Assembly (NCBI GenBank): GCA_963818775.1
Contig: CAWFUF010000004.1
Coordinates: 62,001 to 126,000, forward strand
Reading direction: 5' to 3'
From: JAMXLO01 sp963818775
GTDB lineage: Bacteria; Pseudomonadota; Alphaproteobacteria; Acetobacterales; Acetobacteraceae
Length of the DNA: 64,000 bases
This document shows, in pieces, positions 1-9,617 of the stretch. Both the position numbers and the translations under genes were made by a program. The notes below the pieces were generated by a model. That model saw only the letters and a program-made list of their open reading frames with translations. It had not been told where the DNA came from and ran no database searches. Every line of letters begins with the position of its first letter. The first letter of the stretch is position 1.

Positions 1-930
1 CATGAGGGCTGCCAGCGCACGATGTGCTCCAAGCGGCTGGCGGGTCGCGAATCCGGCAATCAACGTGGCGGTCGTGACGAGAACGGTGAGCGTCGCCAGA
101 AGCCTATGGTCGAATTGCACGGCGGCGATGTTCTCCGTCAGGTTGCGCACAAATGGTTCAAGCCTGCCGTAGTCGATCGGTACCAGCCGCCCGTCCATCA
201 GCGGAAACGTATTGTAGTCGAAACCGGCGTGAGTGCCGGCGACAAATCCCCCCGCCACCATGGTCAAGGCAACGCACGCGCAACAGGCCCAGGCCAGCGA
301 GTGCAGCAAACTGCCTGCCGCGGTGCGCGGCGGTACAGGACGAAGCACCGTTAGGCCGATCCAGAGCAGGGCCGTATACAGGAGCAGCGCCAATACCAGG
401 TGGATCACCAGCCGATACGGCGATACGGCGGTTGCCGCGGGCTCGAAGCCCGATTCCACCATGAACCATCCGACTGCCCCTTGTAGCCCGCCGAGCACAA
501 ACAGCAGGGCGAGACGTGGGCGGAGTCGCCGTTCGATCCGGCCGGTCGCCCAGAACCAGATCAGCGGCACGATGAAAACCAAGCCGATCAGCCGGCCCCA
601 GAGGCGATGCGCCCATTCCAGCCAGAAGATCTGCTTGAAGCCCGCAAGACCCAGGCCCTCATTCACGAGGCGGTACTGCGGAACCTGCTGGTAGAGGTGG
701 TAGAGCCGTTGCCATTCCGCTTCGTTCATTGGCGGAAGCGTGCCGGCGAGCGGCGCCCATTCCATGATCGACAGGCCGGAGCCGGTCAGGCGCGTCACAC
801 CGCCCAAAACAATCATTACTAGGACCATGCCGGCGACGGCGAATAGCCAGGCCGCGACCAGTCGGCGGCTACGGCGTGCCGCGCGGTCTTCCGGGGGAGC
901 ACCGGGGAATTCGCGATCGTCGAAGGGCAT
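1..930 (-). CDS. ctaA: Heme A synthase CtaA/COX15 (partial, C-terminus beyond window)
   Basis: Inner-membrane enzyme that oxidises the C8 methyl group of heme O to make heme A for aa3-type cytochrome oxidase. The minus frame stays open from the ATG at 930 to the window edge, about 310 residues. It shows a charged cytoplasmic N-terminus (MPFDDREF), then membrane segments separated by family motifs: GGVTRLTGSGLS and the EWAHRLWGRLIG helix with its heme-ligand His, and later a QFDHRLLA segment carrying a second ligand His. The C-terminal helices lie outside the window. It stands alone, 60 bases from the usg gene on the same strand. The family call is confident. Confidence 0.93.
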   Translation of the reverse strand, partial: MPFDDREFPGAPPEDRAARRSRRLVAAWLFAVAGMVLVMIVLGGVTRLTGSGLSIMEWAPLAGTLPPMNEAEWQRLYHLYQQVPQYRLVNEGLGLAGFKQIFWLEWAHRLWGRLIGLVFIVPLIWFWATGRIERRLRPRLALLFVLGGLQGAVGWFMVESGFEPAATAVSPYRLVIHLVLALLLYTALLWIGLTVLRPVPPRTAAGSLLHSLAWACCACVALTMVAGGFVAGTHAGFDYNTFPLMDGRLVPIDYGRLEPFVRNLTENIAAVQFDHRLLATLTVLVTTATLIAGFATRQPLGAHRALAALM

Positions 931-992
931 GGCCCGCTATATAGGCGTGTCGGCCAGCCCCACGTAAATACCTTGGCGAAGCAGAGGTTCGT

Positions 993-1253
993 TCAGTGCA
1001 GGTGAAGGTAGGCTCCGGGGCTCCGATACGACGGCGGCTTGATCACGTTCGCCGAGGCTACGCGCACCGAATGCACTTTGCCGTCCAGCTCGCGGTGCCA
1101 GAAATCCAGGAACTTCTGCAGCACGGGAAACCCTGGCGCGAGATCCAGGTCCTGCCAGATATAGCTCTGCAGAATCTTCGGGTGGTCTGGCAGGCGATAC
1201 AGGATTTCTGCTGTCGTCAGGCGGTAGTCGTTAAGCTGCAGCGCGAGGCTCAT
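993..1253 (-). CDS. usg: Usg family protein
   Basis: An 86-residue protein of the small Usg family found mainly in alphaproteobacteria. Its biochemical role is not established; the name comes from association with trp/asd-type loci in other bacteria. The central block LTTAEILYRLPDHPKILQSY, followed by WQDLDLAPGFP and the HSVRVA motif, matches the family closely. The length is normal and the start is the only in-frame ATG. It is transcribed away from groESL and is separated from it by roughly 280 bases that contain the groESL control region. Confidence 0.85.
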   Translation of the reverse strand: MSLALQLNDYRLTTAEILYRLPDHPKILQSYIWQDLDLAPGFPVLQKFLDFWHRELDGKVHSVRVASANVIKPPSYRSPGAYLHLH

Positions 1254-1380
1254 TCTGGTCTCCGTCCCAATCCCTGGGGTTCTGACAACAGAATGACATG
1301 ACCACGGGTTGCTTACGCAAGCATAAATCGCAGCAATTTCAATGATTTGGCACTCACTGGCGGCAATTGCTGCCGGCCGC

Positions 1381-1409
1381 TTGACTCCACACGCGAACGC
1401 GACTAGATC
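1381..1409 (+). promoter_or_regulatory. Candidate groESL promoter
   Basis: TTGACT at 1381-1386 and TAGATC at 1404-1409 are separated by 17 bases, a good fit to a vegetative promoter. The base before it makes CTTGACT, which also resembles the -35 part of alphaproteobacterial RpoH promoters, so dual control is possible. The predicted start of transcription falls inside the CIRCE operator just downstream. Confidence 0.6.
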
Positions 1410-1410
1410 G

Positions 1411-1437
1411 CTGGCACTCTCCGGAGGGGAGTGCTAA
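1411..1437 (+). promoter_or_regulatory. CIRCE element (HrcA operator)
   Basis: Arms CTGGCACTC (1411-1419) and GAGTGCTAA (1429-1437) flank a 9-base spacer. The right arm is the exact CIRCE half-site and the left arm differs from consensus at two outer positions. It lies between the promoter and groES, where HrcA would block transcription until heat shock. Conserved CIRCE spacing makes this call strong. Confidence 0.93.
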
Positions 1438-1530
1438 CGGACCGTGCCCGTGGTGCCCATGCAGGGGCCACGGCAGGACCGTTGGAAGTCACATCATCCC
1501 ATTGGCGAGATCACTCAAGGAGCGATCCGA

Positions 1531-1848
1531 ATGAAGTTCCGTCCCCTGCACGACCGTGTCGTGGTCCGCCGGCTTGAGGCCGAAGAGAAGACCGCGGGCG
1601 GCATTATCATCCCCGACACGGCCAAAGAAAAGCCGATGGAGGGTGAGGTTATCGCCGTCGGCCCGGGCGCCCGTGACGAGACCGGCAAGCTGGTCCCGCT
1701 GGACGTCAAGGCGAACGACCGCATCCTGTTCGGCAAGTGGTCCGGCACCGAGGTGAAGCTCGATGGCGAGGAACTCCTGATCATGAAGGAGTCCGACATC
1801 ATGGGCATCATCGAGGGTCAGCCCGCAGCCAAGCGCAAGGCCGCTTAA
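1531..1848 (+). CDS. groES: Co-chaperonin GroES (Cpn10)
   Basis: A 105-residue lid of the GroEL folding chamber. It begins MKFRPLHDRVVVRR and contains the mobile-loop region around EKTAGGIIIPDTAKEKP and the conserved ESDIMGII end. The chosen ATG follows AAGGAGCGATCCGA, a good ribosome-binding site; an upstream in-frame ATG at 1444 would add 29 residues unlike the family and is rejected. groEL follows 30 bases downstream in the same transcript. CIRCE lies about 95 bases upstream. Confidence 0.98.
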   Translation: MKFRPLHDRVVVRRLEAEEKTAGGIIIPDTAKEKPMEGEVIAVGPGARDETGKLVPLDVKANDRILFGKWSGTEVKLDGEELLIMKESDIMGIIEGQPAAKRKAA

Positions 1849-1878
1849 CCCAGACTGCAACACGAAGGAATCCGACAT

Positions 1879-3516
<1,638 letters not shown>

Positions 3517-3522
3517 TTGGAC

Positions 3523-3552
3523 AAGGGGCGGACTTCGGTCCGCCCCTTTCTT
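3523..3552 (+). terminator. groESL intrinsic terminator
   Basis: AAGGGGCGGAC (3523-3533), loop TTCG, GTCCGCCCCTT (3538-3548): a perfect 11-bp stem with a stable UUCG tetraloop followed by TTTCTT. It starts 6 bases after the groEL stop codon and ends 7 bases before the end of convergent flhB, so it may serve both strands. Confidence 0.92.
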
Positions 3553-3558
3553 CTCCGG

Positions 3559-4644
3559 TCATGGCTCGATGGCAGAAGTCTCATGCCGTCGCTCCGCGGG
3601 GCGTGCAAGGCGCCAGACATAGGCGATGATCTCCGCCACCGCCTGATAGTACTCGGCTGGGATATCGGCATCCAACTCCACGCGAAACAGCGCCCGTGCC
3701 AGCGGCGGATTGGCCACCACTGGCACGCGGTTCGCCTCGGCCACCTCGCGAATTCGGGCCGCGAGTAAATCAACGCCTTTTGCCACCACGCGCGGCGCGG
3801 CATGCTTTGCCCGATCGTAGGCAAGCGCGATGGCGTAGTGAGTTGGATTGGTGATCACCACCGTCGCCTTGGGTACCGCCGCCAGCATGCGCTTGCGTGC
3901 ACGGAAGGTACGGATCTGCTTCACCCGCGCCTTCACCCGAGGATCGCCCTCGGTCTCCTTCTGCTCTTCCAGAATGTCGTGCCGACTCATGCGCAGCGAC
4001 CGCGAGTGACGCAGGTACACCCAGAAGACGTCCAGCACGGCAAGCCCGGCCTGTGCGGCCAGCACGACGAGTACCACGTGCAGCACTGGAACCGCGGCGC
4101 GGGCGAGAAGCTGGTTTGGCTCGCCGAATGGTGCAACCAACAGCTCCGGCAAATCTGCCAGCAGCACCCGCCACAGCACGATCGCGAGCACGGCGATCTT
4201 GGCCAGTGACTTGCCTGCCTCGACCAGGCTCTCCGGCCCCAGCAACCGCTTCAATCCGGCCCTCGGGCTGACGCGCGAAAAATCCATCCGCAACGCTCTG
4301 CCGCTCAGGAGGAAGCGCGTCTGCACCAGCACCACGGCTGCGCCGGCGAGCATCGACGCCAGCACGAAAGGGGCGGCACCATTCCAACTGGCCAGGCCGG
4401 CGAGTTGGGCCAGCGAGGCATCGGGCTTCAGTTCGTGTGCCCGAGCGAGGAAAATGCTGAGCCGCAGCGCCAGATCGTGCACGGCGCCAGGTCCTGTCAT
4501 GACCAGCGCCAATGTGACAGCAGCCAGCCCGGCGAAGTTGGTCAGTTCGCGCGAGACCGGGGCCTGCCCCTCTTCGCGTGCCTTCTGCTGCCGTCGTGCG
4601 GTTGCGGCTTCGGTCCGGTCTTCATGCTGTGAGTCGCCAGCCAT
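3559..4644 (-). CDS. flhB: Flagellar type III export protein FlhB
   Basis: Export-gate component and substrate-specificity switch of the flagellar type III secretion apparatus; 361 residues, normal length. After a polar N-terminus (EDRTEAATARRQQKAREEG, a classic FlhB/YscU start) come about four membrane segments. A cytoplasmic domain follows with the autocleavage motif NPTH at about residues 266-269, and HYAIALAYD after it. It is the last gene of the minus-strand flagellar operon, 6 bases after fliR. Confidence 0.97.
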   Translation of the reverse strand: MAGDSQHEDRTEAATARRQQKAREEGQAPVSRELTNFAGLAAVTLALVMTGPGAVHDLALRLSIFLARAHELKPDASLAQLAGLASWNGAAPFVLASMLAGAAVVLVQTRFLLSGRALRMDFSRVSPRAGLKRLLGPESLVEAGKSLAKIAVLAIVLWRVLLADLPELLVAPFGEPNQLLARAAVPVLHVVLVVLAAQAGLAVLDVFWVYLRHSRSLRMSRHDILEEQKETEGDPRVKARVKQIRTFRARKRMLAAVPKATVVITNPTHYAIALAYDRAKHAAPRVVAKGVDLLAARIREVAEANRVPVVANPPLARALFRVELDADIPAEYYQAVAEIIAYVWRLARPAERRHETSAIEP

Positions 4645-4650
4645 GGCCGG

Positions 4651-5430
4651 TCAAAGACCCGGCAGACTGGCAAAGCCCGCGCGGACTGAGACCTGCCAGG
4701 CCGTCAGCAGGGAGGTTGCCAACATGGCGAGCAGTGCGATGCCCCCAAGGATCTGCGCGGGCATCACGACGAAATAGACCTGCAGCCGCGGGACAAGTCG
4801 GGCGAGCAGGCCGGTGGCTACGTGCCACACGATGGCGACAAGCAGAAAAGGGGAGGCGATCCGAAGGGCCAACGCGAAAGCTGCGGCGACAGCGCGCACG
4901 GCGGTCTCGGCGGTGTCGGCGGCAGGCAGCAAGGTTCCCGGCGGGATCAGCTTATAGCTGCCGGCCAATGCGGCAAGCGGCACGGCATAAAGCCCGGTGA
5001 TCAGGATAATGAGCGGCGCGACCATCGCGAACAGTTGCTCGATCGGGGATGCGAGGCCGCCAAGGTCGGCATCCGGCTGCAAAACGTTCGCGACGCCCAG
5101 CATGTAGGCGATGAACTGGCCGGCGACCGCCAACGCGAGCACCAGCAGGCGTGCCAGCCAACCGATCCATAGGCCGGTGATCACTTCGGCGACGATCATG
5201 AAGCCGGCCTGGGCGCTCACTTCCGGCACCGGCGGGACCGACGGCTCGATGGCCGGCAGCAGCAGCACGGTCACGCCGAGAGCGAGGCCAACGCGCACCA
5301 TCGGGGGCGATTGAGACTCGCCCAGGCCTGGCAGCAGCGTGATCGCGGAGCCGATGCGCGCCATAACCAGGACGAATCCGAATGCCCACGCCGGCAGCGT
5401 GGCAAGCAGCGTGGCTGCATCATCAGTCAT
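4651..5430 (-). CDS. fliR: Flagellar biosynthetic protein FliR
   Basis: Membrane component of the flagellar export gate, which assembles with FliP and FliQ. With the ATG at 5430 it has 259 residues (MTDDAATLLATLPAWAFGF), the usual FliR size; an upstream ATG would add 32 hydrophilic residues and is rejected. Several hydrophobic helices are evident, with an ARIGSAITLLPGLGE segment near the start. The start codon overlaps the fliQ stop as ATGA (5427-5430), implying coupled translation. Confidence 0.95.
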   Translation of the reverse strand: MTDDAATLLATLPAWAFGFVLVMARIGSAITLLPGLGESQSPPMVRVGLALGVTVLLLPAIEPSVPPVPEVSAQAGFMIVAEVITGLWIGWLARLLVLALAVAGQFIAYMLGVANVLQPDADLGGLASPIEQLFAMVAPLIILITGLYAVPLAALAGSYKLIPPGTLLPAADTAETAVRAVAAAFALALRIASPFLLVAIVWHVATGLLARLVPRLQVYFVVMPAQILGGIALLAMLATSLLTAWQVSVRAGFASLPGL

Positions 5431-5705
5431 GAGCCGCCGATGACGATCAGACGGTCCAGCAGCGTGTGGGTGTAACTGGATAGCGTGGACAGCATGAATG
5501 GTCCGAGCACCATCAGTGCCGCACATAGCGCCAACACCTTTGGCACGAAGGCCAGCGTTGCTTCGTTGATCTGGGTGACCGCTTGGAGCAGCGCGACCAA
5601 GAGACCGACAGCGAGCGCCACCAGCAGCGGCGGACCGCCGAGCTTCAGCATTACCAGCATGCCGTCGCGCAGCAGCATGGCGGTGTCGGTATCGTTCACT
5701 TTCAA
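5427..5705 (-). CDS. fliQ: Flagellar biosynthetic protein FliQ
   Basis: Small export-gate protein of 92 residues with two hydrophobic hairpin helices. The GLLVALLQAVTQINEATLAF stretch is the typical FliQ/YscS signature. It overlaps fliR by four bases and starts two bases after the fliE stop, fitting a tightly packed export operon. Confidence 0.95.
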   Translation of the reverse strand: MKVNDTDTAMLLRDGMLVMLKLGGPPLLVALAVGLLVALLQAVTQINEATLAFVPKVLALCAALMVLGPFMLSTLSSYTHTLLDRLIVIGGS

Positions 5706-5707
5706 TC

Positions 5708-6013
5708 CTAGATCGGCATCTTGATGATGTCCTGGTACGCCTGTACCACGCGGTCGCGAACTGCAGTCGCCGTCTGCAGCGTCAGTTCGGCACGCGACAG
5801 TGCGGTAACGACGTCGGTCAGGTTCCCGCCACCGTTCAGCGCCTCCACCGTCTTCGCATCGGCCGCATGAAAGCTGTCGACCGCTCCCTGCAACGCCCGT
5901 TGCAGCGTGGCGCCGAAATCGCCGCCACTGCTGCCTTGCTCACCGCGGTCCACGCGCCCATAGGCGTCGGCCGCCGCTGCGGGTGTAACGACGATCGTCG
6001 GAATAGTACTCAT
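5708..6013 (-). CDS. fliE: Flagellar hook-basal body complex protein FliE
   Basis: A 101-residue protein linking the MS ring and export gate to the proximal rod. The C-terminal half is diagnostic: TALSRAELTLQTATAVRDRV followed by VQAYQDIIKMPI. The N-terminal half is Gly/Ala rich and variable, as usual. Its ATG overlaps the flgC stop by four bases (6010-6013), so it is probably translated by coupling. Confidence 0.95.
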   Translation of the reverse strand: MSTIPTIVVTPAAAADAYGRVDRGEQGSSGGDFGATLQRALQGAVDSFHAADAKTVEALNGGGNLTDVVTALSRAELTLQTATAVRDRVVQAYQDIIKMPI

Positions 6014-6432
6014 TTGAGCAGACCGATCGTGCGCGTCAGCATACCACGCGAGGTCTGCATGACCGCGAGGTTGGCGTTGTACGAGCGTTCCGCCTCACGC
6101 ATGTCCATCATTTCGGCCATGCTGTTGACATTTGGTAGCTTGACATAGCCAGCGGAGTTCGCGGCGGGATTGGAAGGATCGTAGCGCTGCGGGAACTCGG
6201 AGGCGTCGCGGCCGACCTGCTTGACACGCACCGTGTCGGCGCCGATTTGCTGATCGAGGCGGTTCTCGAACGTTATCGTCTTGCGGCGGTACGGATCGGC
6301 GCCCGCCGTCGATCCCGTGCTGTCCTGGTTGGCCAGATTCTCTGCGATCACACGCAGCCGCGTGGTCTGCGCATCCATGCCGCTAGCCGCGATGTCGAGT
6401 GCCTTGTCGAGATCCATGCCGGTATCCTGCAT
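6010..6432 (-). CDS. flgC: Flagellar basal-body rod protein FlgC
   Basis: Proximal rod subunit, 140 residues. The N-terminal ASGMDAQTTRLRVIAENLAN is the conserved rod/hook helix motif, and the C-terminal YNANLAVMQTSRGMLTRTIG segment forms the second helix of the coiled pair. The stop of flgB and this ATG share one base (TAATG), supporting the start at 6432; a Met five codons later (6417) is a possible alternative. It lies between flgB and fliE in the standard order. Confidence 0.95.
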   Translation of the reverse strand: MQDTGMDLDKALDIAASGMDAQTTRLRVIAENLANQDSTGSTAGADPYRRKTITFENRLDQQIGADTVRVKQVGRDASEFPQRYDPSNPAANSAGYVKLPNVNSMAEMMDMREAERSYNANLAVMQTSRGMLTRTIGLLK

Positions 6433-6827
6433 TAGCTCGATGAACGACCCAGCGCCACGTTGAACATCCCGAGATAGGCCTTGTATATCGTAGTCACCAG
6501 CGCATGGGTGTTATCAGTCTCCGCCACCTTCACGAGCTGCTCATCCAGCGCGACGGCGTTGCCATCGGGTGATTGCGCGCGCGTGCGATCGACAACCTCG
6601 TTGGGCGATGTCGCCGCGGCGGTGCCTGCCAGATGATTGGGCTGCGTGCGAACCGGCGCCACGGTGTTTGCATCATCGAGTGTCGTGGCGAACGAGCGCA
6701 GGTCGTGTGGTTTGTATCCTGGCGTATTGACGTTGGCGATGTTCTGCGCGAGCACGGTCTGACGCTGGTCGGCCCACGCCAGCCGTCGCTCCGCCAGATC
6801 GAACAGACCGATGGTCTTCGGGTCCAT
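6432..6827 (-). CDS. flgB: Flagellar basal-body rod protein FlgB
   Basis: Proximal rod subunit of 131 residues and first gene of the minus-strand flagellar operon. LAQNIANVNTPGYKPHDLRSF is the FlgB signature near the N-terminus, and the C-terminus ends in a short amphipathic helix. The 109-base gap to the divergent flagellar genes must hold promoters for both directions; I see no clear sigma-54 or CIRCE-like motif there. Confidence 0.95.
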   Translation of the reverse strand: MDPKTIGLFDLAERRLAWADQRQTVLAQNIANVNTPGYKPHDLRSFATTLDDANTVAPVRTQPNHLAGTAAATSPNEVVDRTRAQSPDGNAVALDEQLVKVAETDNTHALVTTIYKAYLGMFNVALGRSSS

Positions 6828-6936
6828 GTGCGCAGTCTGCGCCGCGGGACTGAACGCACGGTTAAATCTGACCGAGACAGCGAGATGCGGACGCGATAAA
6901 GGGTTCGGTAATCGCGCTGCGCTTTAATCGGCGGCG

Positions 6937-7209
6937 ATGCCCCATGACAACCCATACGATCCAATCGCCGCTGTACGCGCGCTGGCCGAGGAACTGACGG
7001 GGACGATCGGCCTCGCCTGTGCCCTGGCGGAGTCCGGCCGTACGATTGACCTCGCGGGCCTGGATCGCCGGATTGGTCTATTGTGCGCCAAGGCGCTCGA
7101 TCTGCCATCTGATGAAGGTCGCCGCGTGCGGCCTAGGTTGATCGCGCTGTCCGGCTCCATGGAGGCGTTGTCGCAAGCCTTGCTGGCGCGTGGCGCGCCG
7201 TCCGGGTGA
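6937..7209 (+). CDS. Hypothetical small protein preceding fliO
   Basis: An unrecognised 90-residue, Ala/Leu-rich and probably all-helical protein with no signal peptide or membrane segment. It sits divergent from flgB and 36 bases before fliO, so it probably belongs to the flagellar unit; position suggests a chaperone-like or regulatory accessory but no motif proves it. The coding call rests on gene-like spacing, GC-rich third positions and operon position. Confidence 0.6.
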   Translation: MPHDNPYDPIAAVRALAEELTGTIGLACALAESGRTIDLAGLDRRIGLLCAKALDLPSDEGRRVRPRLIALSGSMEALSQALLARGAPSG

Positions 7210-7245
7210 CCTGCAGCGTTCGTCCGCCCGGCAAAAGGCCGCGTC

Positions 7246-7524
7246 ATGGTCATTGGAACAATTGGAATCACCTCAGTCCTCACCGTCGTCGTCGCCTTGG
7301 TCGCGGTGCTTGGATTGATCTGGCTGGCCGGCCGGGCCGCCAGGTTTGGCGGCATGGCACGCCGCCCGGCCACCGGCGGGTTGCTGTCTGTGCAGGACGT
7401 GCTGGCACTCGATGCGCGGCGGCGGCTCCATCTGATCAAATGCGATGAGCGGCGCGTACTGCTGCTGACGGGCGGAGCGCATGACGTCGTGGTCGGCTGG
7501 CTCGATCGCGAGCCGCCATCATGA
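7246..7524 (+). CDS. fliO: Flagellar biosynthetic protein FliO family
   Basis: A 92-residue protein with one N-terminal membrane helix (VLTVVVALVAVLGLIWLAGR) and a small cytoplasmic domain. That domain contains LSVQDVLALDARRRLHLI and RRVLLLTGG, the strand pattern of FliO proteins. FliO assists FliP assembly in the export gate. The stop overlaps the fliP ATG by four bases (7521-7524), which strongly supports the assignment despite low conservation of FliO. Confidence 0.85.
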   Translation: MVIGTIGITSVLTVVVALVAVLGLIWLAGRAARFGGMARRPATGGLLSVQDVLALDARRRLHLIKCDERRVLLLTGGAHDVVVGWLDREPPS

Positions 7525-8264
7525 TCCTGTCGCGAATTCTCGCCATTGCCTGCTGCCTCCTGCTCCCGGCGATGGCGCAGGCGCAGTCGCTCAACATCGA
7601 TCTCGGCGGCGCGGGCGGGGCGGGTGCCACCGGTCGACTGGTGCAGATCACGGCGCTGGTCACCGTGCTGTCGCTGGCGCCAAGCCTGCTGGTGATGGTC
7701 ACGGCCTTCACCCGTATCGTGATCGTGCTGTCGCTGCTGCGCAGCGCGCTGTCCACGCAAAGCACGCCGCCCAACATGGTCCTGATCGGGCTGGCGCTGT
7801 TCCTGACGTTCTTCGTCATGCAGCCGGTGATGAACGACGCCTGGACCACCGGGATACTGCCGCTCTCCGAGGGCCGCATCGGCGAATTGGAGGGCCTGCG
7901 GCTCGCCAGCGAACCGTTCCGCCGCTTCATGACTGCCAATCTGCGACCAGCCGACCTGCAACTCTTTCTCGACATCGCGCATCTGCCGGCACCGGCGACG
8001 TCTGATGACACGCCGTGGCGCGCTCTGGTGCCCGCGTTCCTGGTGGGCGAGCTGCGGCGCGCATTCGAGATGGGGTTCCTGCTGTTCCTGCCCTTCATGA
8101 TCATCGACATGGTCGTGGCGAGCGTGCTTATGAGCCTCGGCATGATGATGCTGCCGCCCAGCGTGGTGTCGCTGCCGTTCAAGCTGATCTTCTTCGTGAT
8201 GGTCGATGGCTGGCGGCTGGTCTCGGGGAGCCTGGTGCAGAGCTTCAACGGGACGGGACAGTGA
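7521..8264 (+). CDS. fliP: Flagellar biosynthetic protein FliP
   Basis: Core export-gate subunit, 247 residues. It has a cleavable signal peptide (ending about AMAQAQ), then membrane helices with MVTAFTRIVIVLSLLRSAL and TPPNMVLIGLALFLTFFVM. A periplasmic loop follows, then the conserved FLVGELRRAFEMGFLLFLPF block and MMMLPPSVVSLPFKL near the C-terminus. These are signature FliP regions. It is the final gene of the plus-strand flagellar unit. Confidence 0.97.
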   Translation: MILSRILAIACCLLLPAMAQAQSLNIDLGGAGGAGATGRLVQITALVTVLSLAPSLLVMVTAFTRIVIVLSLLRSALSTQSTPPNMVLIGLALFLTFFVMQPVMNDAWTTGILPLSEGRIGELEGLRLASEPFRRFMTANLRPADLQLFLDIAHLPAPATSDDTPWRALVPAFLVGELRRAFEMGFLLFLPFMIIDMVVASVLMSLGMMMLPPSVVSLPFKLIFFVMVDGWRLVSGSLVQSFNGTGQ

Positions 8265-8304
8265 CGTTGACCGCCGCGGCGAGGGTCATTCCATATCCAG
8301 GCGA

Positions 8305-9042
8305 TCAATCGCCACCGAGCGCGGCTCGGACACGCCGGTCGTAGTCATCAGCCAGTGCGCGCAGTGCAGCCGCGCCGTCACCGGCGAAGGCCGGTCCGTG
8401 CATCAACGCGAGCATCCGCGGGGCGAGCGTGGCAAGCCGGCGGATCGTGCGTCCCGTGCTCGGATGCAGGCTGGAAAACCGGAACAGGTCCTCAGCCGCG
8501 AGCGCAGGCCCGACAATGTCGTCGCTGGTCAGTGCCGGCGGATTGCCGAGCTGCGTGAACAGATCGCCGCACAGCAGGGTGCCGGTGCTCTCTTCGTACA
8601 GCACGCCGGCTTCCCAACCATGTGGGATGTGCGGCGTATCGAGGTAGCGCAGGCGCCTGCCGCCGCCGAGGTCGATCACCTCGCTATCGGCAAGCGCTCG
8701 CGGTGCCCGGTCTGCCATGTCGTTGAGCGTCACGCGGCAGGCAGTCTGCCCGTGCGCGATCGCAGCCACCGGTGCCGCTGCCAGGAATTCGTTCATCGCA
8801 CCGCATTCATCGAACTCGTAGTGTCCGAACGTGATCCAGCGCAGATGTTCAGTCGGCAACACCCGGGCAATCGCCGCGGAGACGTCGGGGAACATGCCCC
8901 GCTTGCCGGTATGGAACAGCAGCGGCTCGTCACCAAGGATGAGGAACACGTTGAATGTCAGGCCGGTCGGAGGAGCCACCTGAGGCGCGTATGTCGAGAG
9001 CCGGTAGATGCCGTCGGCAATCTCGTCGACCTTGGTGTCCAT
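8305..9042 (-). CDS. MBL-fold metallo-hydrolase, ODP (flavodiiron oxygen-sensor) type
   Basis: A 245-residue metallo-beta-lactamase-fold protein. Instead of the hydrolase HxHxDH motif it shows GHYEFDECG (His74, Glu76, Asp78), resembling the HxExD diiron site of flavodiiron proteins. Later ligands are plausible in TPHIPHGWEAG, CGDLFTQ and MHGP. No flavodoxin or rubredoxin domain follows. By analogy it may bind a diiron centre and sense or reduce O2 or NO; this is inference. It lies 19 bases downstream of cynS and is probably co-transcribed with it. Confidence 0.75.
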   Translation of the reverse strand: MDTKVDEIADGIYRLSTYAPQVAPPTGLTFNVFLILGDEPLLFHTGKRGMFPDVSAAIARVLPTEHLRWITFGHYEFDECGAMNEFLAAAPVAAIAHGQTACRVTLNDMADRAPRALADSEVIDLGGGRRLRYLDTPHIPHGWEAGVLYEESTGTLLCGDLFTQLGNPPALTSDDIVGPALAAEDLFRFSSLHPSTGRTIRRLATLAPRMLALMHGPAFAGDGAAALRALADDYDRRVRAALGGD

Positions 9043-9061
9043 GTCGCTCTCCCGCTGACGG

Positions 9062-9511
9062 TCAGTATCGCTTATACGACAGAAACTTGCCCGACATGGT
9101 GAGCTTCACCCGATCGCCCTTCTGGTCCGGTTGCCGCTCCAGGCTCATGTCGAAGTCGATCGCGCTCATGATGCCGTCGCCGAACTCCTCCTGGATCAGT
9201 TCCTTCCAGGTCGTGCCGTAGACCATCACCAACTCGTAGAACCGGTAGATCAGCGGATCGGTCGGCACCCCGCCAGGCAACGACCCGCGGTACGGGATTG
9301 CCTGCAGCAGCGCCACCTCTTCATCGCTCAGGCCGAACAGTGCACCGGCCTTCGCCGCGGTCTCGGCCGTCATCGACATCTGTCCCAGGCATGCGGCGCA
9401 GGCCCAGGTCGGCGAATAGCCCAGGCGGTCGGCGATGCCTGCCCAACTCAGCTTGTGCTGCTGCTTGATCGCAAGAATCTTGTGTCCGAGTGCGGTCTTG
9501 GCGTCGTTCAT
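9062..9511 (-). CDS. cynS: Cyanate hydratase (cyanase)
   Basis: Converts cyanate and bicarbonate to ammonia and CO2, giving detoxification and nitrogen supply. At 149 residues it has the helix-turn-helix-like N-terminal domain and the catalytic C-terminal domain, YRFYELVMVYGTTWKELI then EFGDGIMSAIDF. The Arg and Glu of YRFYE and the Ser of GIMSAI match catalytic Arg96, Glu99 and Ser122 of E. coli CynS. The ATG at 9511 follows AGAGGATCC; a longer upstream start adds 39 unrelated residues. No cynT carbonic anhydrase or cynX is adjacent. Confidence 0.95.
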   Translation of the reverse strand: MNDAKTALGHKILAIKQQHKLSWAGIADRLGYSPTWACAACLGQMSMTAETAAKAGALFGLSDEEVALLQAIPYRGSLPGGVPTDPLIYRFYELVMVYGTTWKELIQEEFGDGIMSAIDFDMSLERQPDQKGDRVKLTMSGKFLSYKRY

Positions 9512-9617
9512 CGGGATCCTCTGTCCGGCTTTGGCCCGGCGACCGCAAGCAAGTCGCGCGCCAAGCTGGACCCGACCGCCTGCCAAACGTACTCTGTCAT
9601 CAGCGGAGGAAATTGCG

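Noticed and set aside
6924..7982. 352-residue minus-strand open frame over fliO/fliP
   Set aside because: Low-complexity Gln/Arg/Ser-rich translation antisense to clear flagellar genes.
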